Assembly: GCA_019323355.1 (NCBI GenBank)
Contig: JAHWHI010000063.1
Coordinates: 1-13,703 of the forward strand
Direction of reading: 5' to 3'
Source: Candidatus Woesearchaeota archaeon
Lineage (GTDB): Archaea > Nanobdellota > Nanobdellia > Woesearchaeales > WJKV01
DNA length: 13,703 bases
The notes under the pieces are model-generated. The model had not been told where the DNA came from, searched no databases, and worked only from the letters and a program-made list of their open reading frames with translations. This document shows positions 1 through 8,238 of this stretch, in pieces. Each line of letters starts with the position of its first letter. Positions within the stretch are counted from its first letter, which is position 1. The position numbers and the translations under genes are program-made.

Positions 1-811
1 CTAGATGCTTCTTAACTTCGTCAACACTCTTCATAAAGCATTTTTGGCCAGATGTAATATTTCTCGATATCTTATAGAAAATTTTGAATAAATAAGGGTC
101 TATTGAGCTTGGTTTGAAATCCCGCTCCTTGGACGGGCGTTCTGATATATAAAATTCGAGTATGAACTTCGAGCTAGGGTTCTCTGGCTTAATCTCTTTT
201 GCTAGCGTATGGAGATTCTTATTCAAAATCTCTCTCTGCTTTTCGTCAAAATAGAATGTCAACCCTTCTGCCACAATTGCCATTGATTTTGAACAGACAG
301 AAGGAATAATATCTTTAATTTTTTTGCAGAAACTGGCTACTGACTTTTCATCAAGTAAATCCAATATCTGGATATTGTAATTTTTGGGACTTCCTGCTTC
401 AAGGATTTTTCTGGCATAAATAATGTCTGCTAAATCTGTATCTATCACATATTTGCCTGGATTTTCCATTGCATATGCCAGTCCTAGCGGAGAAAAGCCA
501 CAAGCGCCAATAATCAATATATCTGGTTTAATGGCACTGATCTCCTTTTTTATTGCTTCGTATCTATTAAGCATATCAGCTTTTACATGAGGTGTAAATA
601 TATTGAATCCGTTATATGCTGTGTGGATCTGTTTATTCTCATAAAGCGGAGATAAGAACTTGTCTAGAATATGTAATTCATTTTGAAAAGAAGATTTTTT
701 TCCAATCCCTTCCCGTAGCAGATAAGCAGTTATGGTACTAGTAATAGGAATATTCTTTTTTACTGCCTTGCCATAAACTATGATATTAAATATCTCTTGC
801 CAAACATCCAT
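1..811 (-). CDS. LCM/TcmP-like SAM-dependent methyltransferase, C-terminus cut by window edge
   Basis: An open frame of 270 codons runs from ATG at 811 to the window edge with no stop, so the C-terminus is missing. Residues about 97-113 read ILIIGACGFSPLGLAYA, which fits the SAM-binding motif I of class I methyltransferases. It is followed by YVIDTDLADII, matching the acidic motif after strand 2 and resembling the YVExDL pattern of the TcmP/leucine carboxyl methyltransferase group. Further on are ILDLLDE and AIVAEGLTFYF, the latter like the AEGLxxYL strand of that group. Members methylate carboxyl or hydroxyl groups of proteins or small molecules; the substrate here cannot be told. No Shine-Dalgarno precedes the ATG, unlike the genes upstream, which suggests a short leader or leaderless mRNA. 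It lies 64 bases beyond the end of the large cluster and is probably a separate unit. Confidence 0.85.
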   Translation of the reverse strand, partial: MDVWQEIFNIIVYGKAVKKNIPITSTITAYLLREGIGKKSSFQNELHILDKFLSPLYENKQIHTAYNGFNIFTPHVKADMLNRYEAIKKEISAIKPDILIIGACGFSPLGLAYAMENPGKYVIDTDLADIIYARKILEAGSPKNYNIQILDLLDEKSVASFCKKIKDIIPSVCSKSMAIVAEGLTFYFDEKQREILNKNLHTLAKEIKPENPSSKFILEFYISERPSKERDFKPSSIDPYLFKIFYKISRNITSGQKCFMKSVDEVKKHL

Positions 812-825
812 TTTCGTACAAAATA

Positions 826-858
826 GAATATAAATTAGTACATTTAGCCCTTTTAAAC
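826..858 (-). promoter_or_regulatory. Candidate TATA boxes for the methyltransferase gene
   Basis: Two AT-rich boxes lie in the 64-base gap on the minus strand: TTTAAAA at 857-851 and ATTTATAT at 835-828. A start about 26 bases below the first would give a leader near 16 bases. The second would place the start at or just inside the ATG at 811. Either fits a short-leader archaeal promoter, and the gene has no ribosome binding site. No clear terminator for the upstream gene is visible in the same gap. The promoter is inferred from spacing and base composition only. Confidence 0.4.
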
Positions 859-875
859 TCGTGTTGTCCTGATCA

Positions 876-2756
876 CTACAACTTGATCTTCTGTGCCAAA
901 TCTTGCAGCTTATCTTTGCTATATACGCCTGCAGCTATCCCTTTTGAGATCTCTCCAGGGGAATTTATTGCTTCGACTATGCCAAGCGCCAGACCCTTTC
1001 TGAACTCTTGGTCACTCCTGTAATTGTGCTTTGGATTCTGGATATAGCTGTCAATCAAGCTTTCAAATTCTTCTGACAGCAATCTTTCACCAAGTCTCAT
1101 TATTTTCCCGCCAAAGACCTTACTATTGCCTGAGATGATCTGTTTCGCCTCGTGAAGGCGATCATCTCCAGGAGAGACAACCTGTTCTTGCATCCATGTG
1201 ATTAGGTCAAAACTATATGTGCTTCCTTGAGATGATCCTTCTTTCTGAAGGGATTTTACCTCTGCCCTCTTCAGTTCGAGCTCTTTCTCGAGCTTTTCAA
1301 TCTCCATCTGCCTCTTGTGCTTTTCAATGATCTCGTCGCTTCTCCTGTCAGCATCCTCCTGTATCCAGACCTTTTGTTTTGCGATATAAGACCGTACTGC
1401 CTGAACATATTCACTGCCGACACTTTTCAAATATGGGTTATCTAGAAACAAGCGCGTGAACTCGAACTCTGGCTTTTCAACTTTTATTGTTGTGTCTCTG
1501 TTTTCCATTGCAAACTGATATTTTTGTATCTCTTGTTTTATCTTTGCAAGATTCTCCCGTGATCTTGTTATATATTCTAATTTTTCTTCTGCCAGATCAA
1601 TGGAGTCGAACAGTTCTCTCTCTACATCAGAAACTATGGCCAGGATTCCAAGTATGTTGAAACGTCTGTTCCTCTCGATCTTTCTCTTAGCATCTTTGAT
1701 GTTCTTCTTTACTTCGAACTCGTCTGCATCCAGTTCATGGACAATCTCTATATCAGAAGGCCTTTCGAGAAAATGATTCACATACTTTTTCATATCGTCG
1801 ACAAGATTTGTTCTTGCTTTTCTGTACTCTTTATCGTCATCCTCGAAATATAGAGTATCTTTGAATTCTTCATATTGATCTTCTGCAAGATTTTCAATCA
1901 GCGTTAGGCATTCACTTACAATCACTTGGTTAGCGGCTCTTAGTTTGGTTCTGCTTTCCTGCAGTTGCTGGATATCCCCAAGGATCTGTTTTTTTGTTAT
2001 AAGGTATTTTTTTGCTTTGAAATCCCAAAGCTCGCGCGCAAAATTAGAACTTATTTCAACATCTTCCTCGCAGAATATAGTACTCCATCTTTTCAGATAT
2101 TTCTGGATTCTTTGATTGTATGCGTGGCAGACCTGGTCATATTTATCATTGAGCTGATCGTATTCTTTCATTGTTGTCACTGCTTTGTATTCCTTGATCA
2201 GTTCTCTAATCTCTGCTTCGAAACTTTTTGTTTCTTGCACTAATTTATAGAACCTTTCAATATTATAATCTGTCTTTTCTCTGAAACCCGGATCTTTATC
2301 TATAACTTCGCTCTTGAAAGTCATGTAAGATTCAGCAATAATCCCCAATTCTTTTTTCTGAACAATTCTTTCATTGTTGTTTATAGGACTACGATCGATT
2401 TTTTTAGCCAGTTCTTGAAATGATTCGTTCAATGCCTGCAAGTAAAGCTCTTTGGTTTCCTTGTGGACAGATTTGATATTTTCAATTAAAGAGGCCATAT
2501 CTTTATCATGTCTTCTTCGTGCGTTCAAAACCTCTGATTCTAAATTAGAAATGTCTTCTGTTATTTCTTTCTCTTCAGAGAGGCTATCTGTTTTTGTAAA
2601 AACTGGATTTCCATATAGCCTGTGAATACGTTCTCCGATTCGATTTGTCTCTTGCTTGACAGTGTCTGCAGAAGCTCTTCTGATGCCTATTCTTCTCTTG
2701 AAGGCTTCACGCATTTCCCTTGCTGACTTCTGATTATTAAAATCTGCTTCTGTCAT
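876..2756 (-). CDS. Large coiled-coil protein, 626 residues, unknown function
   Basis: I do not recognise the family. The protein is very rich in Glu, Lys, Arg and Gln, with long helical stretches from about residue 60 to 510. The strongest heptad-like segment is at about 478-507. No signal peptide or clear membrane segment is seen. The last 115 residues look globular and less charged, with Gly-containing turns (LALGIVEAINSPGEISKGIA), and could be a docking domain. The start is placed at 2756 because GGAGG (2761-2765) stands just before that ATG. A longer in-frame extension to 2840 would overlap the previous gene by about 70 bases and needs a GTG start. The gene follows the divergent P-loop ATPase by 13 bases and ends the cluster. 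A structural or scaffold role with the ATPases is an inference from position. Confidence 0.85.
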   Translation of the reverse strand: MTEADFNNQKSAREMREAFKRRIGIRRASADTVKQETNRIGERIHRLYGNPVFTKTDSLSEEKEITEDISNLESEVLNARRRHDKDMASLIENIKSVHKETKELYLQALNESFQELAKKIDRSPINNNERIVQKKELGIIAESYMTFKSEVIDKDPGFREKTDYNIERFYKLVQETKSFEAEIRELIKEYKAVTTMKEYDQLNDKYDQVCHAYNQRIQKYLKRWSTIFCEEDVEISSNFARELWDFKAKKYLITKKQILGDIQQLQESRTKLRAANQVIVSECLTLIENLAEDQYEEFKDTLYFEDDDKEYRKARTNLVDDMKKYVNHFLERPSDIEIVHELDADEFEVKKNIKDAKRKIERNRRFNILGILAIVSDVERELFDSIDLAEEKLEYITRSRENLAKIKQEIQKYQFAMENRDTTIKVEKPEFEFTRLFLDNPYLKSVGSEYVQAVRSYIAKQKVWIQEDADRRSDEIIEKHKRQMEIEKLEKELELKRAEVKSLQKEGSSQGSTYSFDLITWMQEQVVSPGDDRLHEAKQIISGNSKVFGGKIMRLGERLLSEEFESLIDSYIQNPKHNYRSDQEFRKGLALGIVEAINSPGEISKGIAAGVYSKDKLQDLAQKIKL

Positions 2757-2769
2757 CTTTCCTCCATTA

Positions 2770-4758
2770 TTATGCGTCGTCAAGTGAGATCTCATCAACT
2801 GGCTGGATGTCAACCTCTTCCTCTTTGACATCCGTAGCACCAGAATCTTCCTGCTCTATCTGAGGGGTGTAAGTCTGCGGATCTTTATCCTCGGTAACAG
2901 GAGCAGTATCCTGTGAAGGGGCATACTGCTGTGCTTGGTCTGAAGGGAGCGCCTGATGCCCATACTGTTTTGGTGTTTGGGAAGATGGAGTTGGATTGTT
3001 ATAATCAACAATCACAACATCCTTTTTAAGTCTGGGGTCCCAGACAGTGATCTTATTGCCGACCAGCTGCCTGGCAACCCACTCCTCGGCTACCTCTTCA
3101 GAGAAGCATGCTTTTACTGTTTCATATCCTGATTCAAAGATGGCTCTCCAGTCTATAGTATCTTTTGATTTCTGTGCGCGCTTCTGGAATTCCTCTTCTG
3201 ATAAGTCGTCCAGTTTCTGGAGCATATCACAGAAGTCATCATGATAGATTCTATAGATTACGTACAGATCATGCAGATCTGAAATTATCAAGTTATTCTC
3301 TCCAAGCCTGTTCTTGTAGTGGAACTTGGTACATCCCTCGACATAATCATAGTACATATCCATGTAGGAGATTGCACGAGGGGTCTCTGGAATATACTCC
3401 TTGATAGCTTCTGCAAATGGATTTGAAACCAGCAGTTCGTTGTCTTTATCAATTGAGATATCCACTAGTTCTTTGAAATGTCTCTTGACCTGATCTGCTT
3501 TCAGCTGGCTCAGTTTTTTTGGCTGGGAATTTGTAACCCTTAGCTTTGCCTTGTACTCCATGACTTTCTTCACATGTTCCTGGCTTTCGTCAGTGTGAAG
3601 TATATCGAATCTCCTTAGAGTCTCCTTATCCCTGTCGAATCTCCCTTTCTTATCGTTCTCAGTCGCAATACATGAGATAACACACTTCTCAGTGATGGTC
3701 TGGAACTTCAACTTTCCATGGTCATTCACCCTTCTTTTGGCGTCCTCTCCTTCTGCCCAGCTCTTGATCATCTCTAATAGCTCGTTGTTGCCTCCAGATT
3801 TGTACGCGACTTTCTGGAACTCTTTGAACCATATGATAGGATATTTCTCAACTTCCTTTTCATCTATGAACAAGGAAGTGTTGCTTGCACAGTCAACTGT
3901 AAGCACATAATCTTTTGGCAGCATACTGAGCCCTGCTTTAATTATGTATGTTTTTCCGCTTCCAGCTTTTCCGTCGATGAATGTTGGTTTCAACTGTCCT
4001 AATCTAAACCCGAATCTTAACAGGTTCTTTTCTTCTCCAACAACACCAGAATCCTCCATATATGTAAGGTATTCTTCCAGACTGATCTGCGGAACCTTGC
4101 TTGTCAAAGGTCCTTTGCTGCTCCTGACAAAGCCTGGAGTTTGTTTCGGTGCTTGTGAAGGACTATTATTTACACTATTATTTCCGGTGGTGCTTCCTTC
4201 TACAGTTTTGTCAGAAAGATCTTCTGGCTGCTGTGCAGAACTAGCATCTGTATCGAGATCGACTGCAGGATTTGCACTGCTTGGATCTTGACCTTTGCCT
4301 TCATTTGAATACTGCTTCTTCAGGTTTTCAAGAAAATCTCCCTGAGAATCTGTAGTTGCAGCTGGTTTTGCACTTCCAGGATTACGTGCGGTTCCTGAAT
4401 CAGTGTCGGGGTTCTTTTTTTCTGCTTCTTCTGAAACTGGAATTACTTCAGGTACATATGCTGGTATGTTTGCAGTTCCATTTCTAGAAGTTGTATCATT
4501 AGCTTCAGGTGCTTTGTATCCAGCCTGTTTCATCCGTTCAAATTCTCGGACTTGTTCTTCGCTAAAGTTATCATTTTTCCTTCCAAGTTCACGACCCATT
4601 GCCCAAATCGCAAACTGTCTTCTTTTTTCTTCTAATAATCTAATTTTGTCGCTTTCATCGTCGACTACGGGCTGCACCTGCTGTGCACCGTACAAATCAT
4701 CATATATCTTTTTTGCTGTTTCTGAGCGTAATCTGCTCCTGTCAATTCTTCTTGCCAT
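2770..4758 (-). CDS. Divergent AAA+/P-loop ATPase with disordered linkers, 662 residues
   Basis: The N-terminal 80 residues are basic and helical (RRIDRSRLRSETAKKIYDDL). Residues about 85-220 are a low-complexity Ser/Thr/Pro/Asn/Gln linker. The ATPase core follows: Walker A GKAGSGKT at 263-270, a Walker B-like strand IIWFKEFQ at 308-315 with Lys where Asp is usual, a polar sensor-like strand ending ATEN at about 365-368, and a paired Arg in TLRRFD at 380-385 as a possible Arg finger. The C-terminal 75 residues are again low complexity, rich in Gln, Pro and acids. The order of motifs fits an AAA+ domain and also loosely recalls SF3/D5-type ATPases; I cannot decide. The start is set at 4758, with AGGAGGT at 4770-4776. 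The VWA gene's stop lies one base upstream, so translation is probably coupled. Confidence 0.85.
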   Translation of the reverse strand: MARRIDRSRLRSETAKKIYDDLYGAQQVQPVVDDESDKIRLLEEKRRQFAIWAMGRELGRKNDNFSEEQVREFERMKQAGYKAPEANDTTSRNGTANIPAYVPEVIPVSEEAEKKNPDTDSGTARNPGSAKPAATTDSQGDFLENLKKQYSNEGKGQDPSSANPAVDLDTDASSAQQPEDLSDKTVEGSTTGNNSVNNSPSQAPKQTPGFVRSSKGPLTSKVPQISLEEYLTYMEDSGVVGEEKNLLRFGFRLGQLKPTFIDGKAGSGKTYIIKAGLSMLPKDYVLTVDCASNTSLFIDEKEVEKYPIIWFKEFQKVAYKSGGNNELLEMIKSWAEGEDAKRRVNDHGKLKFQTITEKCVISCIATENDKKGRFDRDKETLRRFDILHTDESQEHVKKVMEYKAKLRVTNSQPKKLSQLKADQVKRHFKELVDISIDKDNELLVSNPFAEAIKEYIPETPRAISYMDMYYDYVEGCTKFHYKNRLGENNLIISDLHDLYVIYRIYHDDFCDMLQKLDDLSEEEFQKRAQKSKDTIDWRAIFESGYETVKACFSEEVAEEWVARQLVGNKITVWDPRLKKDVVIVDYNNPTPSSQTPKQYGHQALPSDQAQQYAPSQDTAPVTEDKDPQTYTPQIEQEDSGATDVKEEEVDIQPVDEISLDDA

Positions 4759-4759
4759 T

Positions 4760-6592
4760 TTAACCGTATACCTCCTGCATATCATCAAGTGTTGCATCCA
4801 ACATGTCATCTTCACCTGTCATCGGCTGGATGCGGTAACCGATATCTTCTAATATCTGAGCGTCCTTTCCATTAGGGTCAACAAGGAATATTGTCCCGCT
4901 TTTTGTGATATCATAAGCCTGCTTGAAATATTTCCGGGCATGATCTATATTTGCTGTCTCAGCGTCTGTGATCAACAGAATGTGCTGAGGGTTTTCATTA
5001 GATTTAATCAGATCAACAAGCTCGTGAGTTGGAAGACAGGTTCCGCCTGCCTGATAGTTCATCAGTGCGTCGTCAATCTTGTTTATGTCCCGGGTATATT
5101 TTGTAACTTTGATATATGATGCGAAATTAATCACAGCGACTTTAGACCCTTGGTTGTGTGCTGAATGTGCAGCGACCATTGAAGACAGTGTCGCATAGGA
5201 CAAAGTGTTTCTTGGGTTTGCCATGCTTACACTGGTATCAATGATTATGAGCAGATCCTTTCTTTTTCCGGATCCGAATAATTGTGATGAGCCCTCTGAA
5301 ATTCCTTCGAGAGTATTGTATGACGGAATCGGTCTTCCAGATTTCATTATTGTTCTTTTGATGTCAAGACGGCTGATTCCTCGAGAGGGTTCCCAGATTT
5401 TGTCACGTGTTCTGTAATAGCTGGTTCCCTTTTCCATCTCTTCAGGCATCTCTAGTGAATACGCATCAGCTAGTGCCTGATAATACATCTTGTTCGCTTT
5501 TTGCGCGTTGCCAGCTCCGCCGACACCTGCTGCCAAACGTTTGAAATCGTCCCGGTCTAATTCTCCAGCAATATCTTTCAGACCTTTCTCAACATCACCG
5601 AAATCTCCAGGTTCATGTTTATCGATTAAGATTCCTCCTGGAGTTGGACTAGAGCTGTCGTCTTTTCCTTGCTGTGCTCCAGCGCCTTTCTGTTTTTGTT
5701 TTCCATCATCACCGCCCTGCTGTTTGTTTTGTCCAGGACCTCCGCCTTGCTTTTGCTTATCGCCTTGGCCTGGATCGCCTTGCTGTGGTTGTTGGCCTTG
5801 ATCTCCTCCTTGCTGTTGCTGGTTTCCGCTTCCTCCCTGGTTCTGTTGCTGCTGGCCGTTGCTTCCTCCGCCCTGGCTTTGATCACCTTTTCCAGAGCCG
5901 CCTTTGTAGTTGCAGGCGTTCGACGGATGAACTTTTTCCATATGTTTTTTGAAAACAGTTGCGAATGTATGTATCTTCTTTCTCCATGTGCTTGCCCTGA
6001 ACATCTGGTCTGAAAGAAGCTTTTCAAGTTTCTTTGCATCCTTTTCTACTTCAGGATCACAGTCATTGACATAAGTGCCTTCTGGCAAGTCCCATAATCT
6101 TTCATAGATACGCATGTAAAGATCCCAGACATTGTTCTTTTCTTGTGGACCTCTCCTGTTCATCTCTCTGTATGTATCAACAACTTTTGTATCGTCCTGA
6201 TGGATTTTTGTATTAACTAAAATATCTGCGAACAGGTTCTGGATATAAGCTGCTTTATCCTCGTCTTTGACAACCTTTAATGTGTCATTCATGAGGAATA
6301 ATGCAGTATTCAGATCGTATGGGATAAGTTTGTAGTGTAGCATTTCGTGCCAAAGTATGATATCAAGATGTTCCTCTCCAACACGCTCTCTTAATCTTGG
6401 AAGATTGACAAAGATGTCATGTGTATCCATCCGAATATACGCTATGCTGTCTCCCATGATTTGCTGTGCCTGATCAACGTCTTCTAAAATGACCGGATCT
6501 TTAAGGTTCGGATAGTTGCAAACCTTCTTAATAGAATCCCAAATAAATGGATCTAAATTGTGAAGTTTTGCCTCTATTGTTTTTATTGCCAT
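4760..6592 (-). CDS. VWA-domain protein with N-terminal HExxH zincin-like domain, MoxR partner
   Basis: Three parts are visible in 610 residues. Residues 1-225 contain WHEMLHY (HExxH at 82-86) and a downstream helix NLFADILVN at about 119-127. This resembles the predicted metallopeptidase domain found at the N-terminus of some VWA proteins (DUF2201/COG3864 type). Residues about 230-318 are a Gln/Gly-rich linker. Residues about 446-590 form a VWA domain with an intact MIDAS: DTSVSM at 452-457, a Thr in GGTCLPT near 518, and TDAE near 542. VWA proteins of this kind are partners of MoxR ATPases (RavA-ViaA, NorQ-NorD, CbbQ-CbbO, BchI-BchD) and bind a substrate through the metal site. The gene starts one base after the MoxR stop (TAAGATG) with only a weak upstream GGAT, so it is probably translated by coupling. 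Confidence 0.92.
   Translation of the reverse strand: MAIKTIEAKLHNLDPFIWDSIKKVCNYPNLKDPVILEDVDQAQQIMGDSIAYIRMDTHDIFVNLPRLRERVGEEHLDIILWHEMLHYKLIPYDLNTALFLMNDTLKVVKDEDKAAYIQNLFADILVNTKIHQDDTKVVDTYREMNRRGPQEKNNVWDLYMRIYERLWDLPEGTYVNDCDPEVEKDAKKLEKLLSDQMFRASTWRKKIHTFATVFKKHMEKVHPSNACNYKGGSGKGDQSQGGGSNGQQQQNQGGSGNQQQQGGDQGQQPQQGDPGQGDKQKQGGGPGQNKQQGGDDGKQKQKGAGAQQGKDDSSSPTPGGILIDKHEPGDFGDVEKGLKDIAGELDRDDFKRLAAGVGGAGNAQKANKMYYQALADAYSLEMPEEMEKGTSYYRTRDKIWEPSRGISRLDIKRTIMKSGRPIPSYNTLEGISEGSSQLFGSGKRKDLLIIIDTSVSMANPRNTLSYATLSSMVAAHSAHNQGSKVAVINFASYIKVTKYTRDINKIDDALMNYQAGGTCLPTHELVDLIKSNENPQHILLITDAETANIDHARKYFKQAYDITKSGTIFLVDPNGKDAQILEDIGYRIQPMTGEDDMLDATLDDMQEVYG
5638..5905 (-). repeat. Gln/Gly-rich low-complexity linker coding segment
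   Basis: Within the VWA gene, about 90 codons (residues about 230-318) encode repeated QQ, GG, GDQ, GQG and KQ blocks. The DNA is a degenerate run of CAG/CAA and GGN codons. Because of this composition all other frames are open here over more than 300 bases; those frames show no independent support. The linker probably separates the zincin-like domain from the VWA domain and may vary in length between strains. Confidence 0.8.
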
Positions 6593-6593
6593 C

Positions 6594-8234
6594 TTATTTT
6601 ATCCGTTCATAGACAAATTTCAAACCGACAGCGATCGGCCATTTTGCGATTGTATCCAATTTCTTTATCTCTCCGAAATGCCCTTCGATCTCTGCTTTTA
6701 GCTTGAGTTTTTCATCGTCGCTAAAGCCTCCGTTTGAATCTTTTTTGCAGATAAGGTCGTAACTTTTTACAATTGAAGAGATGATTTCTCCCAGTTTAGG
6801 CACTGATGCTTTAGACTGGTTGTAGATCTTCTGCGATTCTTCGAAACATTCTTTGACAAACTCTATACGTGCATTCACATATTGCTGGTTCTTTTTCTTT
6901 GCCTGGTCAGTCAATGTCAGCTTGTGCCATACTGCGTATGGAGCGATCTGTTTGATATCCTCGACATCAGCTGTCTTTTTTCCTCTCCACCATGCCAGTG
7001 CTTTTGCATACGTCACGATCGCTTTGTATGATCTTGGAGAGATCGCTTCCTCTGTGTAAGCGCAGATAGAATTTTTGTAGTGACATTTTCCGCACAACTG
7101 TCTTCCAGGTTTCATTACCATTGCATTGGCTTTTGTCTTGTATGCAGGGTCAATGCCTGCTTGGTCACAGTAATTCATCATGCTGATAAAGAATATCAAA
7201 TGGTTCATTGCTTCACTTTCAATATCAACATCATTGATTGCTTCTCTTACAATCTTGTGTGAACCCACTTCCAGCTTCAGTTCTTTTGGAATATTCAACC
7301 GATCAGTTATACTTCCGCCCCGAGTCAGATGCGAAATGAATGTAGGGTTAAGTTCTCCTGCAACAACTGCAATATCAAACCGATCTCTTACAGGCGGTGG
7401 CAGAGGCCAGTTTCCGCTGTCAGGCGCGTTTGCTGTCGCATAAATTGGACCGTCCTTTAGCATGATGACTTTTTCGTAATATTTTGCAAGCCCTCTGTCA
7501 ATTGTCTGGTAAAGTGAACTTAATGTTCCTGGAGGGATTCTGTTTATTTCGTCCAAGATCTTAACAGGACTATCGGTGAATTCCCTTTGGATAACTTCTT
7601 CAATCCCGTGCATCAACTTTCCAGTGTGAAGACGGGCAATCATCTCCTCTCTGGTTAATTCTGGATTTCCGTAGATTGTTGCATTGAAAATATTGTTTAT
7701 ACTCTGGTCATAGATGAAATGGCCGACAATCTCTGCGCTTGTAGTCTTTCCTGCGCCAGGAGGACCGAATGATATCATTGTTCCTTTTTCCACTAATCCA
7801 ACAAGAATGCTTAGCAGAAGAGGCGCGTTGTATCCTTTTTCATATATATCGATGTTTTCGCTCTCATTGTCGTTCAATGGAAATGATTTTGCAAGACCGA
7901 ACTGTATATTCTTTTCTGGTGCGATGTATAAAGCCCTGTCCTGTATCAAATCATAAAGTCCGTGCAGCTTTTTCCTGATATCTGCGCTATAGTCAATGCC
8001 AATCTTTTTCTTCAAACTTTGTGATACATTTGCGATTGTATCTAGAATCGATTTTTTCTTTTCTTCTTCCTTTGGTTCTGTAGCGAATCTTCCGTTCTTA
8101 TCTCGATGACGGCTGTCTCGTGGTTCAGTTCTTGGCCGTGGTTGACTTGGGATTGTTCCTCCAAATAGCTTTTTTTTCCGCTCTTCCATTCTTCTTCGAG
8201 CGTCACTCATTGGTATTTCAAAGTTCGAATTCAT
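6594..8234 (-). CDS. MoxR-type AAA+ ATPase with Cys cluster, 546 residues
   Basis: The first 75 residues are basic and probably disordered (ARRRMEERKKKLFGG, then a Pro/Arg/Lys-rich stretch). The AAA+ core has Walker A GPPGAGKT at 157-164, Walker B VKILDEINRIPP near 224-235, sensor 1 YATANAP near 265-271, and PVRDRFD near 281-287 carrying the expected Arg residues. The lid includes ISPRSYKAIVTYAKALAWW, typical of MoxR-family proteins. Just before it, CGKCHYKNSIC (C381, C384, C391; H385), with C356 further up, forms a possible Zn or Fe-S site not usual for MoxR. MoxR ATPases act as chaperone-like hexamers with a VWA partner, here the next gene. ATG 8234 is chosen because GAGGT lies about 10 bases upstream and this avoids overlap; a start at 8261 would overlap the preceding gene. 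Confidence 0.93.
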   Translation of the reverse strand: MNSNFEIPMSDARRRMEERKKKLFGGTIPSQPRPRTEPRDSRHRDKNGRFATEPKEEEKKKSILDTIANVSQSLKKKIGIDYSADIRKKLHGLYDLIQDRALYIAPEKNIQFGLAKSFPLNDNESENIDIYEKGYNAPLLLSILVGLVEKGTMISFGPPGAGKTTSAEIVGHFIYDQSINNIFNATIYGNPELTREEMIARLHTGKLMHGIEEVIQREFTDSPVKILDEINRIPPGTLSSLYQTIDRGLAKYYEKVIMLKDGPIYATANAPDSGNWPLPPPVRDRFDIAVVAGELNPTFISHLTRGGSITDRLNIPKELKLEVGSHKIVREAINDVDIESEAMNHLIFFISMMNYCDQAGIDPAYKTKANAMVMKPGRQLCGKCHYKNSICAYTEEAISPRSYKAIVTYAKALAWWRGKKTADVEDIKQIAPYAVWHKLTLTDQAKKKNQQYVNARIEFVKECFEESQKIYNQSKASVPKLGEIISSIVKSYDLICKKDSNGGFSDDEKLKLKAEIEGHFGEIKKLDTIAKWPIAVGLKFVYERIK

Positions 8235-8238
8235 TTTT

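Noticed and set aside
2757..2840. N-terminal extension of the large coiled-coil protein
   Set aside because: It needs a GTG start inside the preceding gene, while ATG 2756 has an ideal GGAGG.
4759..4815. N-terminal extension of the P-loop ATPase
   Set aside because: It overlaps the end of the VWA gene and lacks a site as good as AGGAGGT before ATG 4758.
5490..6039. Long open frames in several frames on both strands
   Set aside because: They overlap the Gln/Gly-rich linker of the VWA gene; the biased composition opens all frames, and none has a ribosome binding site or sensible protein.
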